Below, one piece after another: positions 23,538 through 31,873 of a DNA stretch of 64,000 nt. The translations under genes were made by a program, and so were the position numbers. This DNA is from Sorangium cellulosum So ce56 (GTDB lineage: Bacteria; Myxococcota_A; Polyangia; Polyangiales; Polyangiaceae): contig NC_010162.1 of the NCBI RefSeq assembly GCF_000067165.1, forward strand, positions 9,307,001-9,371,000, written 5' to 3'. Numbering within the stretch: position 1 is the stretch's first letter; each line of letters starts with the position of its first letter. The notes beneath the pieces were generated by a model. The model did no database searches. It worked only from the letters and a program-made list of their open reading frames with translations, and was not told the origin of the DNA.

Positions 23538-26500
23538 ATGCGCTCGTACATCCTGCGCGCAGGGCATCAGACGGAAGGCGGAGAGGTCCTGTCTTTCGCG
23601 GACCTCGACGTCGGCACAGAGCCTCCTCGCGAGCGCGCGCTGGGCGAGGGCGCGATCGACGAGCTGGTTCGCCGGATTGACGCCGATGAAGCCTCGCTCC
23701 CCTATCGTGCGGAAGCGATTGGCGACGCTCTCTACCGCTGGCTCGACGGCGCGGAGGGCTGGCTCGAACCGCTCCTTTCCGGGCGCTCCGACCTCACCCT
23801 GCACCTCGAAGCCGACGCGCCTCTCGCCCGCCTCCCGTGGGAGCTCCTGCACCGCGCGGGCTTTCTGTGTGCCCACCCGCACCGCTTGCTCACGCCCGTC
23901 CGGCGGCTCGCCAGCGTCGCTGCTCGGCCTGCCGCCGTCGCGCAGAACCGTCCCCTCCGCGTGCTCTTCATGGCGACGTCGCCGGAACCCGTGCGCCCCG
24001 TCCTCGACTTCGAGCGCGAAGAGGCCCGGATCCTCGATGCCACGAGGACGCAGCCGATCGAGCTTCTGGTCGAGGAAAGCGGCACACTGCGCGGGCTGAA
24101 GGAGCGCTTGCGTGACGTCGGCGCCGAGCACTTCGACGTGGTGCACCTGAGCGGCCACGCGGGGCACGAGGGTGATCGGCCATGCTTCTACTTCGAGGAC
24201 GACCGCGGGGACGTGCACCCGGTCTTCGCCGACGACCTCGCCCGCGCATTCGAGACCGCGTGGCCTCGCCTCGTCTTTCTCTCCGGGTGCCGCACAGGTG
24301 GCACGACCGCCGACCGGGAGGACCTCCCCTCGCTCTGTGAGGCGCTCGTCCGCGCCGGCGCGCCGGCCGTGCTCGGCTGGGCACTGCCCGTCGGCGACGC
24401 CGCCGCGACCCTCGCGGCCGAAGCGCTCTACGATCGCCTCGGCTCCGGCGCCCGGGTCGACGAAGCCGTCGCGGCCGCGAGGCGGAAGCTGTTCGAGGAG
24501 CGGTCCGCGCACTGGCCGCTCCTCCGGCTGTATGCGGACGCCACTCCGCTGGGCGCGCTGGTGACCCCGAAGCAGACACCGGGCCGCGCCAAGCTCCGCA
24601 CCCGTGAGGCGCGCTCAGAGCTCATCGAGGCCAACGCCCAGATGGAGGTGTGCTCGCGCAGCGCCTTCGTCGGCCGGCGCCGCTCGATCCAGCGCTGCCT
24701 GCGCGTCCTCCAGAGCCGGCAGGGAGACGAAGGCCACGCCGAAGGCGTCCTGCTGCACGGTCTCGGCGGGCTCGGCAAGAGCAGCCTCGCGGCGCGCCTG
24801 CTCGACCGCATGCCGGGCCACCAGCGGGTTGTCTGCGTCGGCAAGCTGGACGAGCTCCAGCTCCTGCGCGCGCTGCACGACCGCTACCCCGAGGTGACCG
24901 CGCGCATGAACAGCGACCTGCCGCTGAAAGCACGGATCCGGAGCGCGCTCGAGGGGCCTCTCGAACAGGCTCCGGCGCTCTTCATCTTCGACGACTTCGA
25001 ACGCAACCTCGATCTCGCGAACCTCGCCGCCGGCCCTCATCTGGAAGCGCTCGACGTGCTCCAGGCCGTGGCGCAGGCCATCCGCGAGACGTGCTCGGAA
25101 AGCCGGATGATCGTCACCAGCCGGTTCGCGTTCCAGCTCGCAAGCCCGGACTCGGGGCCGTTCCTCGTGCCCGAGGGGATGGAGTCGATGCGCGGTGCCG
25201 ATCTGCGGAAGAAGCTCGCGCAACTCCCGCACCTGGGGGGCGATATGATGATCGATACCGAGATGCGGGCCCGCATGGTCGAAATTGCGGGGGGAAACCC
25301 GCGGCTCCTCGAACGGCTGAACCGGGTGCTCGGGTGCACGAGCGTGGATGTGATGCCGCTCCTCGCGGAGATGGCGGCCAAGGCGGAGGAGTTCCGGGAG
25401 GAGATCTTCCTCGACGGGCTGGTGAGGCAGCAGGCCGCAGCGTGCCACAGGATGCTGGCGCAGCTCGCGGTGGTGCGGTTGCCAGTGGACCGCACGGCGG
25501 TGGAAGCGATCGTGGAGGGAGAGGTGGATCCGCACCTCGCGCGGGCCGGCGAATTGGGGCTGGTGGAGGTGGGGATCGAGATGGAGACGGGCGCACCCCG
25601 TTATGCAGTGCCGGCGGTGGTGGAGCCGGTGTTGCGGGAGGTGCTGTCGGAGGAGGAGCATGGTGAGGCGACAGGGCGGGCGGCGCGGTGGCTGCGCAAG
25701 GCGTGGGAGAAAAGGGGGAGCGAGGATCGAGCGATCGAGATCTACCGACTGGCACTGGCGGCTGGAGAGCAAGACATAGCGGTGCGGGGGTGTGACGTAA
25801 TCGCCAGAAATTGGTTCAAGCAGTCGCGCTTCCGGGAGATTGTCGGAATTTGTCAGGCGACACTTCGTCTTGGAGATGATGCTCGTGCGTACTGGTGGTG
25901 GGCGATGGCTGAGGAGGTCGTCGGGGCGACCAGCACCGCGAAGCGACTTTATGGCATGGCATTGGCATGCCACCGGAGGGTCGACCCCGCAACCGCAGAC
26001 CCGAAGATCCTAAGTCAACGTGGGTCCATCCTCGACAGACTGGCCGTCCTCTGCGCGCTCGACGGCGATGCGCACGTTGCCTCCAGGCTGTGGGACGAGG
26101 CACACGCAATTGCCGAGCGAAGTGGAGACGACGAAGGTAAAGCTGCCATTGCCCTAAATAAGGCTAGCGTGCTGCTGCAACGGGGAGAACGTGGCAAAGC
26201 GATCGCGATTCTCGGCGATACAGAGCGAGCCAGCAGCGTTTCTCTCAGCCCGAACGAACAGGCTGCCGAATTTTCAAACCGCGCATCTGTGCTCCTTTCT
26301 CAGGGTAAGACCGAAGAGGCGCTCAAGCTCTGGAACAGAGCGATCGCCCTGAGTGACCAAGCCAGCAATCGCCGTGCCCGAGGCGTCATTCTTAATGGTA
26401 TGGCGTACGCGTGGTCCCAGCAAGGGGACGTTGACAGGGCGAATGCCCTTTGGAGCGAGGCGCTCCAGATCGCCGAAGACGTTGCAGATGTTCGATTGTG

Positions 26501-27077
26501 CGTAGCGATTCTCGGGCATCTAGCGCATGCGGCGAAGAGGGGCGGCGACAGCGAGCGGTGGTTAGTACTTAACCGGGATGCGGCTCGCAGGCTCGTCGCG
26601 GTCTGCGCCTGGCCGGACCTGCTTACGCTCATTCTGCGCGTTGCGGGTCAGGATACAGAGTTGTCCATGGGTCTTCTGGCGCAGGGGACTTGGCTCGGAC
26701 TTCGTGTTGGGATGCCTTTCGAGAAAGGCATCATCATGCTTCGCGCGTTTCTTGAGAGAGCTGGGCCCGCTTCCAGTCTAGCTCCTTCGGTCGCCGTGGT
26801 AGCTGTCATGGCGGTGCAGGAGATCGCCGGCAAACACCCACAGGCAGAAGAGGCTGAACAATTTTTCCTCCGCGCGCTCAATAAATGCGCGGAGGTAAGA
26901 TGCATTGAGCCGACGTCTAACGAGCAGCTCGAGGAGTGGGTTGCTCTTCACGCCTTGAACAAGTCTCCAGTGGAGCTATTCACCGATCTGATTTCAGGTC
27001 TCGAATCCATCGTCCCCCCCGATGCCTGGCTCTTCGACCGCAGCCAGATCCCGCACACCACCCTCCCGCCCGCGTGA
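23538..27077 (+). CDS. CHAT protease - STAND ATPase - TPR protein 3
   Basis: A 1179-residue paralogue. Residues 1 to about 490 are almost identical to protein 1, with the same His207, Cys251 and P-loop 408-416. Beyond the Walker B region identity falls gradually, and past about residue 720 the TPR sensor half is different (VVGATSTAKRLYGMAL, RASVLLSQGKTEEALKLWNR, MAYAWSQQGDVDRANALW). It keeps the terminal unit (LISGLESIVPPDAWLFDRSQ). The start is the ATG after GGCTAGAACGAG, shared with protein 1. It lies 108 nt after protein 2. The pattern suggests one protease/ATPase chassis fitted with alternative sensors. Confidence 0.9.
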   Translation: MRSYILRAGHQTEGGEVLSFADLDVGTEPPRERALGEGAIDELVRRIDADEASLPYRAEAIGDALYRWLDGAEGWLEPLLSGRSDLTLHLEADAPLARLPWELLHRAGFLCAHPHRLLTPVRRLASVAARPAAVAQNRPLRVLFMATSPEPVRPVLDFEREEARILDATRTQPIELLVEESGTLRGLKERLRDVGAEHFDVVHLSGHAGHEGDRPCFYFEDDRGDVHPVFADDLARAFETAWPRLVFLSGCRTGGTTADREDLPSLCEALVRAGAPAVLGWALPVGDAAATLAAEALYDRLGSGARVDEAVAAARRKLFEERSAHWPLLRLYADATPLGALVTPKQTPGRAKLRTREARSELIEANAQMEVCSRSAFVGRRRSIQRCLRVLQSRQGDEGHAEGVLLHGLGGLGKSSLAARLLDRMPGHQRVVCVGKLDELQLLRALHDRYPEVTARMNSDLPLKARIRSALEGPLEQAPALFIFDDFERNLDLANLAAGPHLEALDVLQAVAQAIRETCSESRMIVTSRFAFQLASPDSGPFLVPEGMESMRGADLRKKLAQLPHLGGDMMIDTEMRARMVEIAGGNPRLLERLNRVLGCTSVDVMPLLAEMAAKAEEFREEIFLDGLVRQQAAACHRMLAQLAVVRLPVDRTAVEAIVEGEVDPHLARAGELGLVEVGIEMETGAPRYAVPAVVEPVLREVLSEEEHGEATGRAARWLRKAWEKRGSEDRAIEIYRLALAAGEQDIAVRGCDVIARNWFKQSRFREIVGICQATLRLGDDARAYWWWAMAEEVVGATSTAKRLYGMALACHRRVDPATADPKILSQRGSILDRLAVLCALDGDAHVASRLWDEAHAIAERSGDDEGKAAIALNKASVLLQRGERGKAIAILGDTERASSVSLSPNEQAAEFSNRASVLLSQGKTEEALKLWNRAIALSDQASNRRARGVILNGMAYAWSQQGDVDRANALWSEALQIAEDVADVRLCVAILGHLAHAAKRGGDSERWLVLNRDAARRLVAVCAWPDLLTLILRVAGQDTELSMGLLAQGTWLGLRVGMPFEKGIIMLRAFLERAGPASSLAPSVAVVAVMAVQEIAGKHPQAEEAEQFFLRALNKCAEVRCIEPTSNEQLEEWVALHALNKSPVELFTDLISGLESIVPPDAWLFDRSQIPHTTLPPA
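23656..24875 (+). repeat. 1220-bp perfect direct repeat, copy 2
   Basis: Identical by eye to 15740-16959. The identity ends at silent and missense changes near 24876, while the downstream coding sequence diverges progressively. That is what gene conversion or a recent segmental duplication would leave. Confidence 0.95.
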
Positions 27078-27216
27078 TACGGCCATCTTCTGCACAGGCA
27101 TATTTACATCTCTGCTCCACTGGCCCGAACTTCGCCCTCTATGCCAAGGACATCAACAGGCGATGCTCAGAGGCCCGTCACCGATGGGTGTCAAGACAAT
27201 TTGTCCGACGATTCGG

Positions 27217-27345
27217 TTACATCCTCATGAGTGCTTTGGCCTCATGGGTGTGGGGGTTGAGGGTCACAGGGCCAACCGGCGTCCAGTTGCGAGTCTGGCC
27301 GGTCCAGCGCCGGGGTGTTCTGGTGCGGGCCCGCTGGTAGAGGGA
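27217..27345 (-). pseudogene. transposase C-terminal fragment
   Basis: A short open stretch reading LYQRARTRTPRRWTGQTRNW then TPVGPVTLNP and ending at TAA (27217-27219). The RxPxRWxGxTRNWxPVGxVxLNP pattern resembles the C-terminal tail of integrase-core transposases. An in-frame stop lies just upstream, so only a tail remains. The rest of the 360-bp spacer between CHAT protein 3 and the split sigma gene shows nothing I recognise. Confidence 0.4.
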
Positions 27346-27437
27346 TAACCCCTAGAAGATCATGAGAGCGACGATTGTTCGCTCGGCCTCGTGGTCGTCC
27401 AAGTCACGTCGAAAGTGAACAATCAGGCCTTTGATTG

Positions 27438-27886
27438 TCATTGCAGCCCCACTTTCCAGGCGAAGTCCTCCATGGCTTCCCGAAGCCCGATGATGTGACG
27501 CAGCGCGCCTAACGCCTTGGCGCGTCGCTTGTAAATCACAGAGAGAGGTAGCCCTGCGTCTTCGGCGATCTGGGCCATTGAGGCTCCCTTGAGATCATGT
27601 GCCACGAGAACAAAGCGCAGCTTCGGTTCGAGGTCGTTCACCGCGTCGATAGTGGCCGTCCTGATGCTGTCGGATTCCATCGTAGCAGCGGCATCCGGCG
27701 CTGAATCGGCCACATCGATCAGATCGACAAGCTCCTCTCTGCGGTGCTGCATACGCTGGTGATAGTGCGACGCAACGTGTACAGTGATCGCGTTCAACCA
27801 GCGTTCCGGCCTGCCGCGCTTCGGATCGAACCTGGGCCAACTCTCCCAGGCATTGAGCCAGATTTGGCCTGCGACGTCGGCACGAT
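27438..27886 (-). pseudogene. ECF sigma factor, 3' portion (split by IS66)
   Basis: This part encodes the C-terminal 149 residues of an ECF sigma factor. The end of region 2 reads DVAGQIWLNAWESWPRFDPK, with RPERWLNAITVHVASHYHQ. Region 4 reads LEPKLRFVLVAHDLKGASMA then QIAEDAGLPLSVIYKRRAKAL. The frame enters the IS66 inverted repeat at 27887. Removing the element and one 8-bp target copy joins it in frame with 30556-30670, giving a 187-residue sigma factor with both regions. As it stands the gene lacks its start and region 2 N-terminus and is probably inactive. Its targets and anti-sigma partner are not visible. Confidence 0.85.
27879..27886. repeat. IS66 target-site duplication, left
   Basis: GGCACGAT immediately left of the inverted repeat, identical to 30548-30555. 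An 8-bp duplication is the norm for IS66-family elements. Confidence 0.9.
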
Positions 27887-27961
27887 GTAAGCGCCCGACC
27901 AACGCCATCGTGATCGTCGGCGTGGCGCCGGTTACCTATCCCCATCGCGAAGGAGGAAGCG

Positions 27962-28300
27962 ATGGCGACGAAGGCGGAGTGGGCCGAGCGGGTGGAGCGA
28001 TGGGAGCGCAGCGGGCTGAGCGCCGAGAGGTTCGCGCGGCGTGAAGGATACAAGCCGAAGCAGCTCTACTGGTGGCGCTGGAAGCTGCGAGCTGACCGGC
28101 CCTCACAGCCCTCGCCGTCGTCGTTGACCGAAGCACCGCGCTTTCTGCCGGTCCACGTGGTGGCGGACGCATCGATCGTCGCGCCGGAGCCGATCGAGAT
28201 CGCGCTGCCCAACGGGCGGGTGGTGCGGGTCCGGCCGGGCTTCGACCCGGCCACGCTCGAGCGGGTCCTGGCGCTCGCGGCCGAGGAGACGCCATGCTGA
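27962..28300 (+). CDS. tnpA: IS66 accessory protein TnpA
   Basis: A 112-residue IS66 OrfA. The N-terminal half is a short helix-turn-helix (WAERVERWERSGLSAERFAR, EGYKPKQLYWWRWKLR) and the C-terminal part ends with IEIALPNGRVVRVRPGFD, the standard IS66 TnpA tail. The ATG follows GAAGGAGG. Its stop overlaps the tnpB start (ATGCTGA). It is required with TnpB for efficient transposition in characterised IS66 elements. Confidence 0.95.
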   Translation: MATKAEWAERVERWERSGLSAERFARREGYKPKQLYWWRWKLRADRPSQPSPSSLTEAPRFLPVHVVADASIVAPEPIEIALPNGRVVRVRPGFDPATLERVLALAAEETPC

Positions 28301-28716
28301 CGCTGCCGCCGTCGGTGCGCGTGTACATCGCAGCCGAGCCCACGGACCTGCGCAAGAGCTTTGATGGGCTGTCGGCCTTGGTCTCTCAGCGCTTCGGAGC
28401 TGACCCGCTCTGCGGGCATCTGTTCGTGTTCAGGAATCGGCGTGGTGACCAGGTGCGCGTCTTGTTCTGGGACCGCACCGGCTACATGATCGTGGCGAAA
28501 AAATTGGCCCGCGGGCGCTTCCACCTCGCCCGCGACCTGCCCAAGGGGGCCACCCACGTCGAGGTCGAGGCGGCCGAGCTGTCGCTGATGCTCGAAGGGT
28601 TCGACCTGTCCGAGGCCGTGCGGCGCAAGCGCTGGAGACCCAGCGTGAGAAAAATTGCTCCGTCGAAGCAAAGCTTGATGGATGCGCGTGGGATAGCTAT
28701 CTCGCGCGCCACGTGA
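28294..28716 (+). CDS. tnpB: IS66 accessory protein TnpB
   Basis: A 140-residue IS66 OrfB with the family core VYIAAEPTDLRKSFDGLSAL, HLFVFRNRRGDQVRVLFWD and GYMIVAKKLARGRFHL. It overlaps tnpA by 7 nt and tnpC by 4 nt (GTGA), so the three are translationally coupled. The last 25 residues (SVRKIAPSKQSLMDARG...) are longer than usual and may reflect a late stop-codon change. Confidence 0.95.
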   Translation: MLTLPPSVRVYIAAEPTDLRKSFDGLSALVSQRFGADPLCGHLFVFRNRRGDQVRVLFWDRTGYMIVAKKLARGRFHLARDLPKGATHVEVEAAELSLMLEGFDLSEAVRRKRWRPSVRKIAPSKQSLMDARGIAISRAT

Positions 28717-30377
28717 CCAGTCCTCTTCAGTCCCAGGCACAACTGCCCGCCGATCTGGCGGACGTGCGGAGCAAGCTCGAGCAGCTGGCGGCCGCCGGGC
28801 AGCTTCCGGAGCTCATCGACCTGGTGCTCGGACTGCTGGTCCAGCTGCGCGACAAGAACACCGCGCTCTCGGCGAGGCTCGCAAGCGCGCTGCGCGAGCT
28901 GTACGGCCGCAAGAGCCAGCAGGTCTCTACCGAGCAGCTGATGCTGATGTTCGCCGAGCTCGGGGCGGAAGCTCCGCCGGGGGCGGCGGGCTCGGAGCTC
29001 GGCGCGGACGCTGCGCCGCAGCCGGAGCAGGGGCTGGTGCCGCAACCCCCTGAGCCGCCGAAGCCGCCGCGAGGACGGGGCGGGCGCGCGCCGCTTCCCG
29101 AACACCTTCCGCGTGAGACGCGCGTGGTGCCCGTCCCCGAGGCCGAGCGGACGTGCCCGCAGTGCGGCGCGGACAAGAAGTGCATTGGCCATCGTACGAG
29201 CGAAGTGCTCGAGTTCGTGCCGGCGCAGTTCAAGATCATCGAGGAGCAGCGGGAGAAGCTCGCCTGCCCGCGCTGCCCGGAGCAGGGTGTAACGACGGCG
29301 GACAGCGAGAAGGTGATGGACCGAGGGCGTCCGGGACCGGGGCTGCTCGCCAGCATCCTTGTCGAGAAGTTCGAGGACTCGATGCCGCTGTACCGGCAGT
29401 CGCAGCAATACGCTCGCTTCGGCGTGTCGCTGTCTCCGTCGACTCTGGGCGACTGGTCGGCCTTCGCGCTCGACGTGCTCGCTCCGGTGGCTGAGAGGAT
29501 CGCGGAGCGGGTGCTGGACTCGTTCTACTTGCGCGCCGACGACACGGGGATGCGGGTGCTGGATCGAGATCATCCGGCGGGGGTGAAGCGAGGTCATATC
29601 TGGGCCTTCGTCGGGGCGGGTCTCGTGGCGTTCCTGTACGCACCGGACTGGAAGGCGAAGCATCCAGCCGCGCTGCTGCAGGGCTTCACCGGCTACTTGC
29701 AGGGCGATGGGTACGCGGGCTATGGCGCGATGCTCCGCGGAGGCGACGACGGCGAGATGATCGTGCCCGAGGAGCGTCGGCTCGGCTGCGGGATGCACAT
29801 CCGCGCCAAGTTCGAGAAGGCGGCCAAGGGTGGCGACGCGCGAGCGGCGGTAGCGCTCTCGTACTTCAAAGCCATCTACCGAATCGAGTCGACCTGCAAA
29901 GAGGAGGCGCTGTCCACGGAGGCGCGGCTGGCGCGCCGGCAGGAGCGGTCGCTCCCCGTTGTGGACGAGCTGTATCAGTGGATTCACGAGCTGCACCTTC
30001 GGCTCGTACCAGGTACGCCGCTCTGCATCGCTACCCAGTACGCCATCAATCAGGCGGCTGCGTGGCGGCGCTGCTTCACGGATGGACGCTTCGAGATAGA
30101 CAACGGCGAAGTCGAGCGGCAGCTAAGACGTGTAGCCCTCGGAAGAAAAAACTATTTATTCGCGGGCTCCGATAAGGGCGCTCAGCGCCTGGCCATCGGC
30201 TATACGATCTTCGGCTCGTGTCGGATGCACGGAGTCAACCCGCTCGCCTGGGCGACAGACGTCATCGGCAGGTTGCAGGCGGGCTGGCAGCGCGACCGCC
30301 TGGACGAGTTGCTGCCCGACGCATGGGCGAGATCGTCGCGCGCTGCTCCGAGCGCCGGCGATACCGACGCGACCTGA
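28713..30377 (+). CDS. tnpC: IS66 transposase TnpC (DDE)
   Basis: A 554-residue transposase beginning at a GTG that overlaps the tnpB stop. The N-terminus is a coiled-coil/leucine-rich helix. A zinc-binding segment (CPQCGADKKCIGH, CPRCPEQG) lies near residue 150. The DDE core shows LRADDTGMRVLD, LQGDGYAGYGA and EIDNGEVERQLRRVALGRKN, followed by YLFAGSDKGAQRLAIGYTI. Length and layout match full-size IS66 TnpC, so the enzyme looks functional. Confidence 0.95.
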   Translation: MTSPLQSQAQLPADLADVRSKLEQLAAAGQLPELIDLVLGLLVQLRDKNTALSARLASALRELYGRKSQQVSTEQLMLMFAELGAEAPPGAAGSELGADAAPQPEQGLVPQPPEPPKPPRGRGGRAPLPEHLPRETRVVPVPEAERTCPQCGADKKCIGHRTSEVLEFVPAQFKIIEEQREKLACPRCPEQGVTTADSEKVMDRGRPGPGLLASILVEKFEDSMPLYRQSQQYARFGVSLSPSTLGDWSAFALDVLAPVAERIAERVLDSFYLRADDTGMRVLDRDHPAGVKRGHIWAFVGAGLVAFLYAPDWKAKHPAALLQGFTGYLQGDGYAGYGAMLRGGDDGEMIVPEERRLGCGMHIRAKFEKAAKGGDARAAVALSYFKAIYRIESTCKEEALSTEARLARRQERSLPVVDELYQWIHELHLRLVPGTPLCIATQYAINQAAAWRRCFTDGRFEIDNGEVERQLRRVALGRKNYLFAGSDKGAQRLAIGYTIFGSCRMHGVNPLAWATDVIGRLQAGWQRDRLDELLPDAWARSSRAAPSAGDTDAT

Positions 30378-30547
30378 ACAACGCGAGCCTCGGCCGGCGA
30401 CGCAGGCGGATGCCGCTTCGCCGGGCCTTCTTTCAGGACCGTCTGTGCCCGCGCCGAGTCGTGGGCCGACGCCGCCCCGCGCCCAGCATCGTCGACCCCG
30501 GCGAGAGCCGCAAGGGGCTGTGCCCATGGCGTTGGCCGGGCGCTTAC

Positions 30548-30555
30548 GGCACGAT
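30548..30555. repeat. IS66 target-site duplication, right
   Basis: GGCACGAT immediately right of the right inverted repeat, the partner of 27879-27886. Confidence 0.9.
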
Positions 30556-30670
30556 GGCACAGTGGGACCCCCAGCCTCCGCAGCCAGCGCAGCACGGCGC
30601 GTACCACGGCCGGGCAAAACAGGCGCGCGTGCGCGGCGGCGCGCTCGTCTTCATTCGACGGACGACCCAT
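30548..30670 (-). pseudogene. ECF sigma factor, 5' portion (split by IS66)
   Basis: The N-terminal 38-41 residues of the interrupted sigma factor. They start at ATG 30670 with GAGGG upstream and read MGRPSNEDERAAAHARLFCP then RWLRRLGVPLCHRA before hitting the right IS66 end. The reading frame matches the 3' portion across the target duplication. The native promoter therefore now drives only this short stub. Confidence 0.85.
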
Positions 30671-30790
30671 GGTTTTACCCTCCCCCTCGGGCAATCCCCC
30701 TAAGCGGGAGATGCCGCGCGTCGGCCTCATGCGGCGCCGATTCGCGGTCTTCGCTATCCGCAACCAAAGGAAGACGTCAGCCGTAGCTGC

Positions 30791-30868
30791 TCAGTTCCGT
30801 AGCGGCGCCATGCTCGCCAGCAGGCTCCTGATGGCGTGTAGTTGCGAAGCGCGGCGGCGCTCATCCAT
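30791..30868 (-). CDS. tiny coupled ORF after HTH membrane protein
   Basis: A 25-codon frame (MDERRRASQLHAIRSLLASM, then APLRN) whose ATG sits 5 nt ahead of the stop of the upstream HTH gene (ATGGATGA), with GGGAG just before it. Reinitiation-type coupling makes translation plausible, but nothing identifies a function and it may be fortuitous. Confidence 0.3.
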   Translation of the reverse strand: MDERRRASQLHAIRSLLASMAPLRN

Positions 30869-31757
30869 GGCTCCCTACGCCCGGAAGTGTCGTGTTCAAC
30901 GGAGAGCGCTCTGCGTCCTCCCAGTCGGACGCGTTGGCGGAGCTCGTCCCCCCTTCGTCACGCTGTAGCGGGAAGCTCGTCAGCGTGGCGGCGCGCTGAA
31001 CGAACTCCGCCCCCGCGGCGGTGCGGACAGGGAGCGGCGACCGAAGCCGCGGCAGCGGAGGCGGCGGGAGCTTCGCCCGCGGACTCCTGGCCGCAAGCTC
31101 GGGAGACGATACCACGGGCGGAGGAACGTCGAGCGCGCGGGGCGGTATCGTCGGCGGAGTCGGTGGCGCCGAGCTCGGCGCCACCGACTCCGCGGGAAGC
31201 GCCGAGCTCTCACGCTTGGTGCTGGGCGCACCGATCTGCATGACCACCGTCGTCTCCGCGTCCGTTCGGTAGTCGTCGTGCAGCCGCCACAGGCGCTCCC
31301 AGTACCGCGCAGGCGTGCCGGTGAAGGATTCCAGCTGCCGGGCAAGGCCGGGCGTCATCGGCAGGTCGCTCCTCAGCAACCGCTCCACCTCCCTCGGTTC
31401 CAACCCCGTGCTCTCGGCCAGCTTTCTCCTCCACGAAGGCGTCGTCGCGCAGAACGACTCGAGGACCCTTCCTGGCCAAGGGACAGGGCGCGTGCGGGCC
31501 TCCGTCAGCTCTGCGAGCGCCGCGTCGACATGACAGTCGAGAAGGCGCCGGTATCGGTCTCGCTCGCTCGCTGCCTGCTCCTTCGCATCGGTGAGGGCTG
31601 CCTCCTCGTCATCATGCGCGTGCTCGCGCGCCTCGCGAAGCCCGCGCTCGCGTCCCAGCGCTTCGCGCGCGGTGACCGCGAAGCCGATTGCGACGCACGC
31701 GATCATCGCGAGCCCGAGCGGCGAGACGAGCCACATCGCACCCAGCATGTCCTCCAT
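30861..31757 (-). CDS. membrane-anchored HigA-like HTH protein
   Basis: A 298-residue protein starting at ATG 31757 with AGGAGGG five bases upstream. Residues about 8-28 are one transmembrane helix (MWLVSPLGLAMIACVAIGFA), followed by a charged coiled coil (about 35-75). Residues about 105-165 form an XRE/HigA-type domain (WRRKLAESTGLEPREVERLL, MTPGLARQLESFTGTPARYW). The remaining 130 residues are Pro/Ser-rich and disordered. HigA domains normally bind promoter DNA as antitoxins; anchoring one to the membrane suggests signalling or a protein-interaction use instead. No toxin partner lies beside it. It is on the same strand as the ECF sigma gene 116 nt upstream, so an operon is possible. Confidence 0.75.
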   Translation of the reverse strand: MEDMLGAMWLVSPLGLAMIACVAIGFAVTAREALGRERGLREAREHAHDDEEAALTDAKEQAASERDRYRRLLDCHVDAALAELTEARTRPVPWPGRVLESFCATTPSWRRKLAESTGLEPREVERLLRSDLPMTPGLARQLESFTGTPARYWERLWRLHDDYRTDAETTVVMQIGAPSTKRESSALPAESVAPSSAPPTPPTIPPRALDVPPPVVSSPELAARSPRAKLPPPPLPRLRSPLPVRTAAGAEFVQRAATLTSFPLQRDEGGTSSANASDWEDAERSPLNTTLPGVGSHG

Positions 31758-31873
31758 GTTCCCTCCTGAACCGTGAGCATTCTTGTCTGACGCATGGCGG
31801 AGCCCGGCCTTGTGCTGCCCGAGGACCGCACCGACCGCACCGCTGGCTTAGCTGTTGATGGTCAGCCGACCCG

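Larger units (their letters stand above)
27887..30547 (+). mobile_element. IS66-family insertion sequence, apparently complete
   Basis: A 2661-bp element bounded by 22-bp terminal inverted repeats beginning GTAAGCG (27887-27908 and 30526-30547, 21 of 22 matching), flanked by perfect GGCACGAT duplications. It contains tnpA, tnpB and tnpC in the usual order with overlapping ends. All frames are intact and the ends and duplication are nearly perfect, so the insertion is recent and possibly still mobile. Confidence 0.95.

Noticed and set aside
30861..31757. HTH protein considered as half of a HigBA toxin-antitoxin pair
   Set aside because: No HigB-like toxin gene is adjacent and the protein is membrane-anchored with a long disordered tail.
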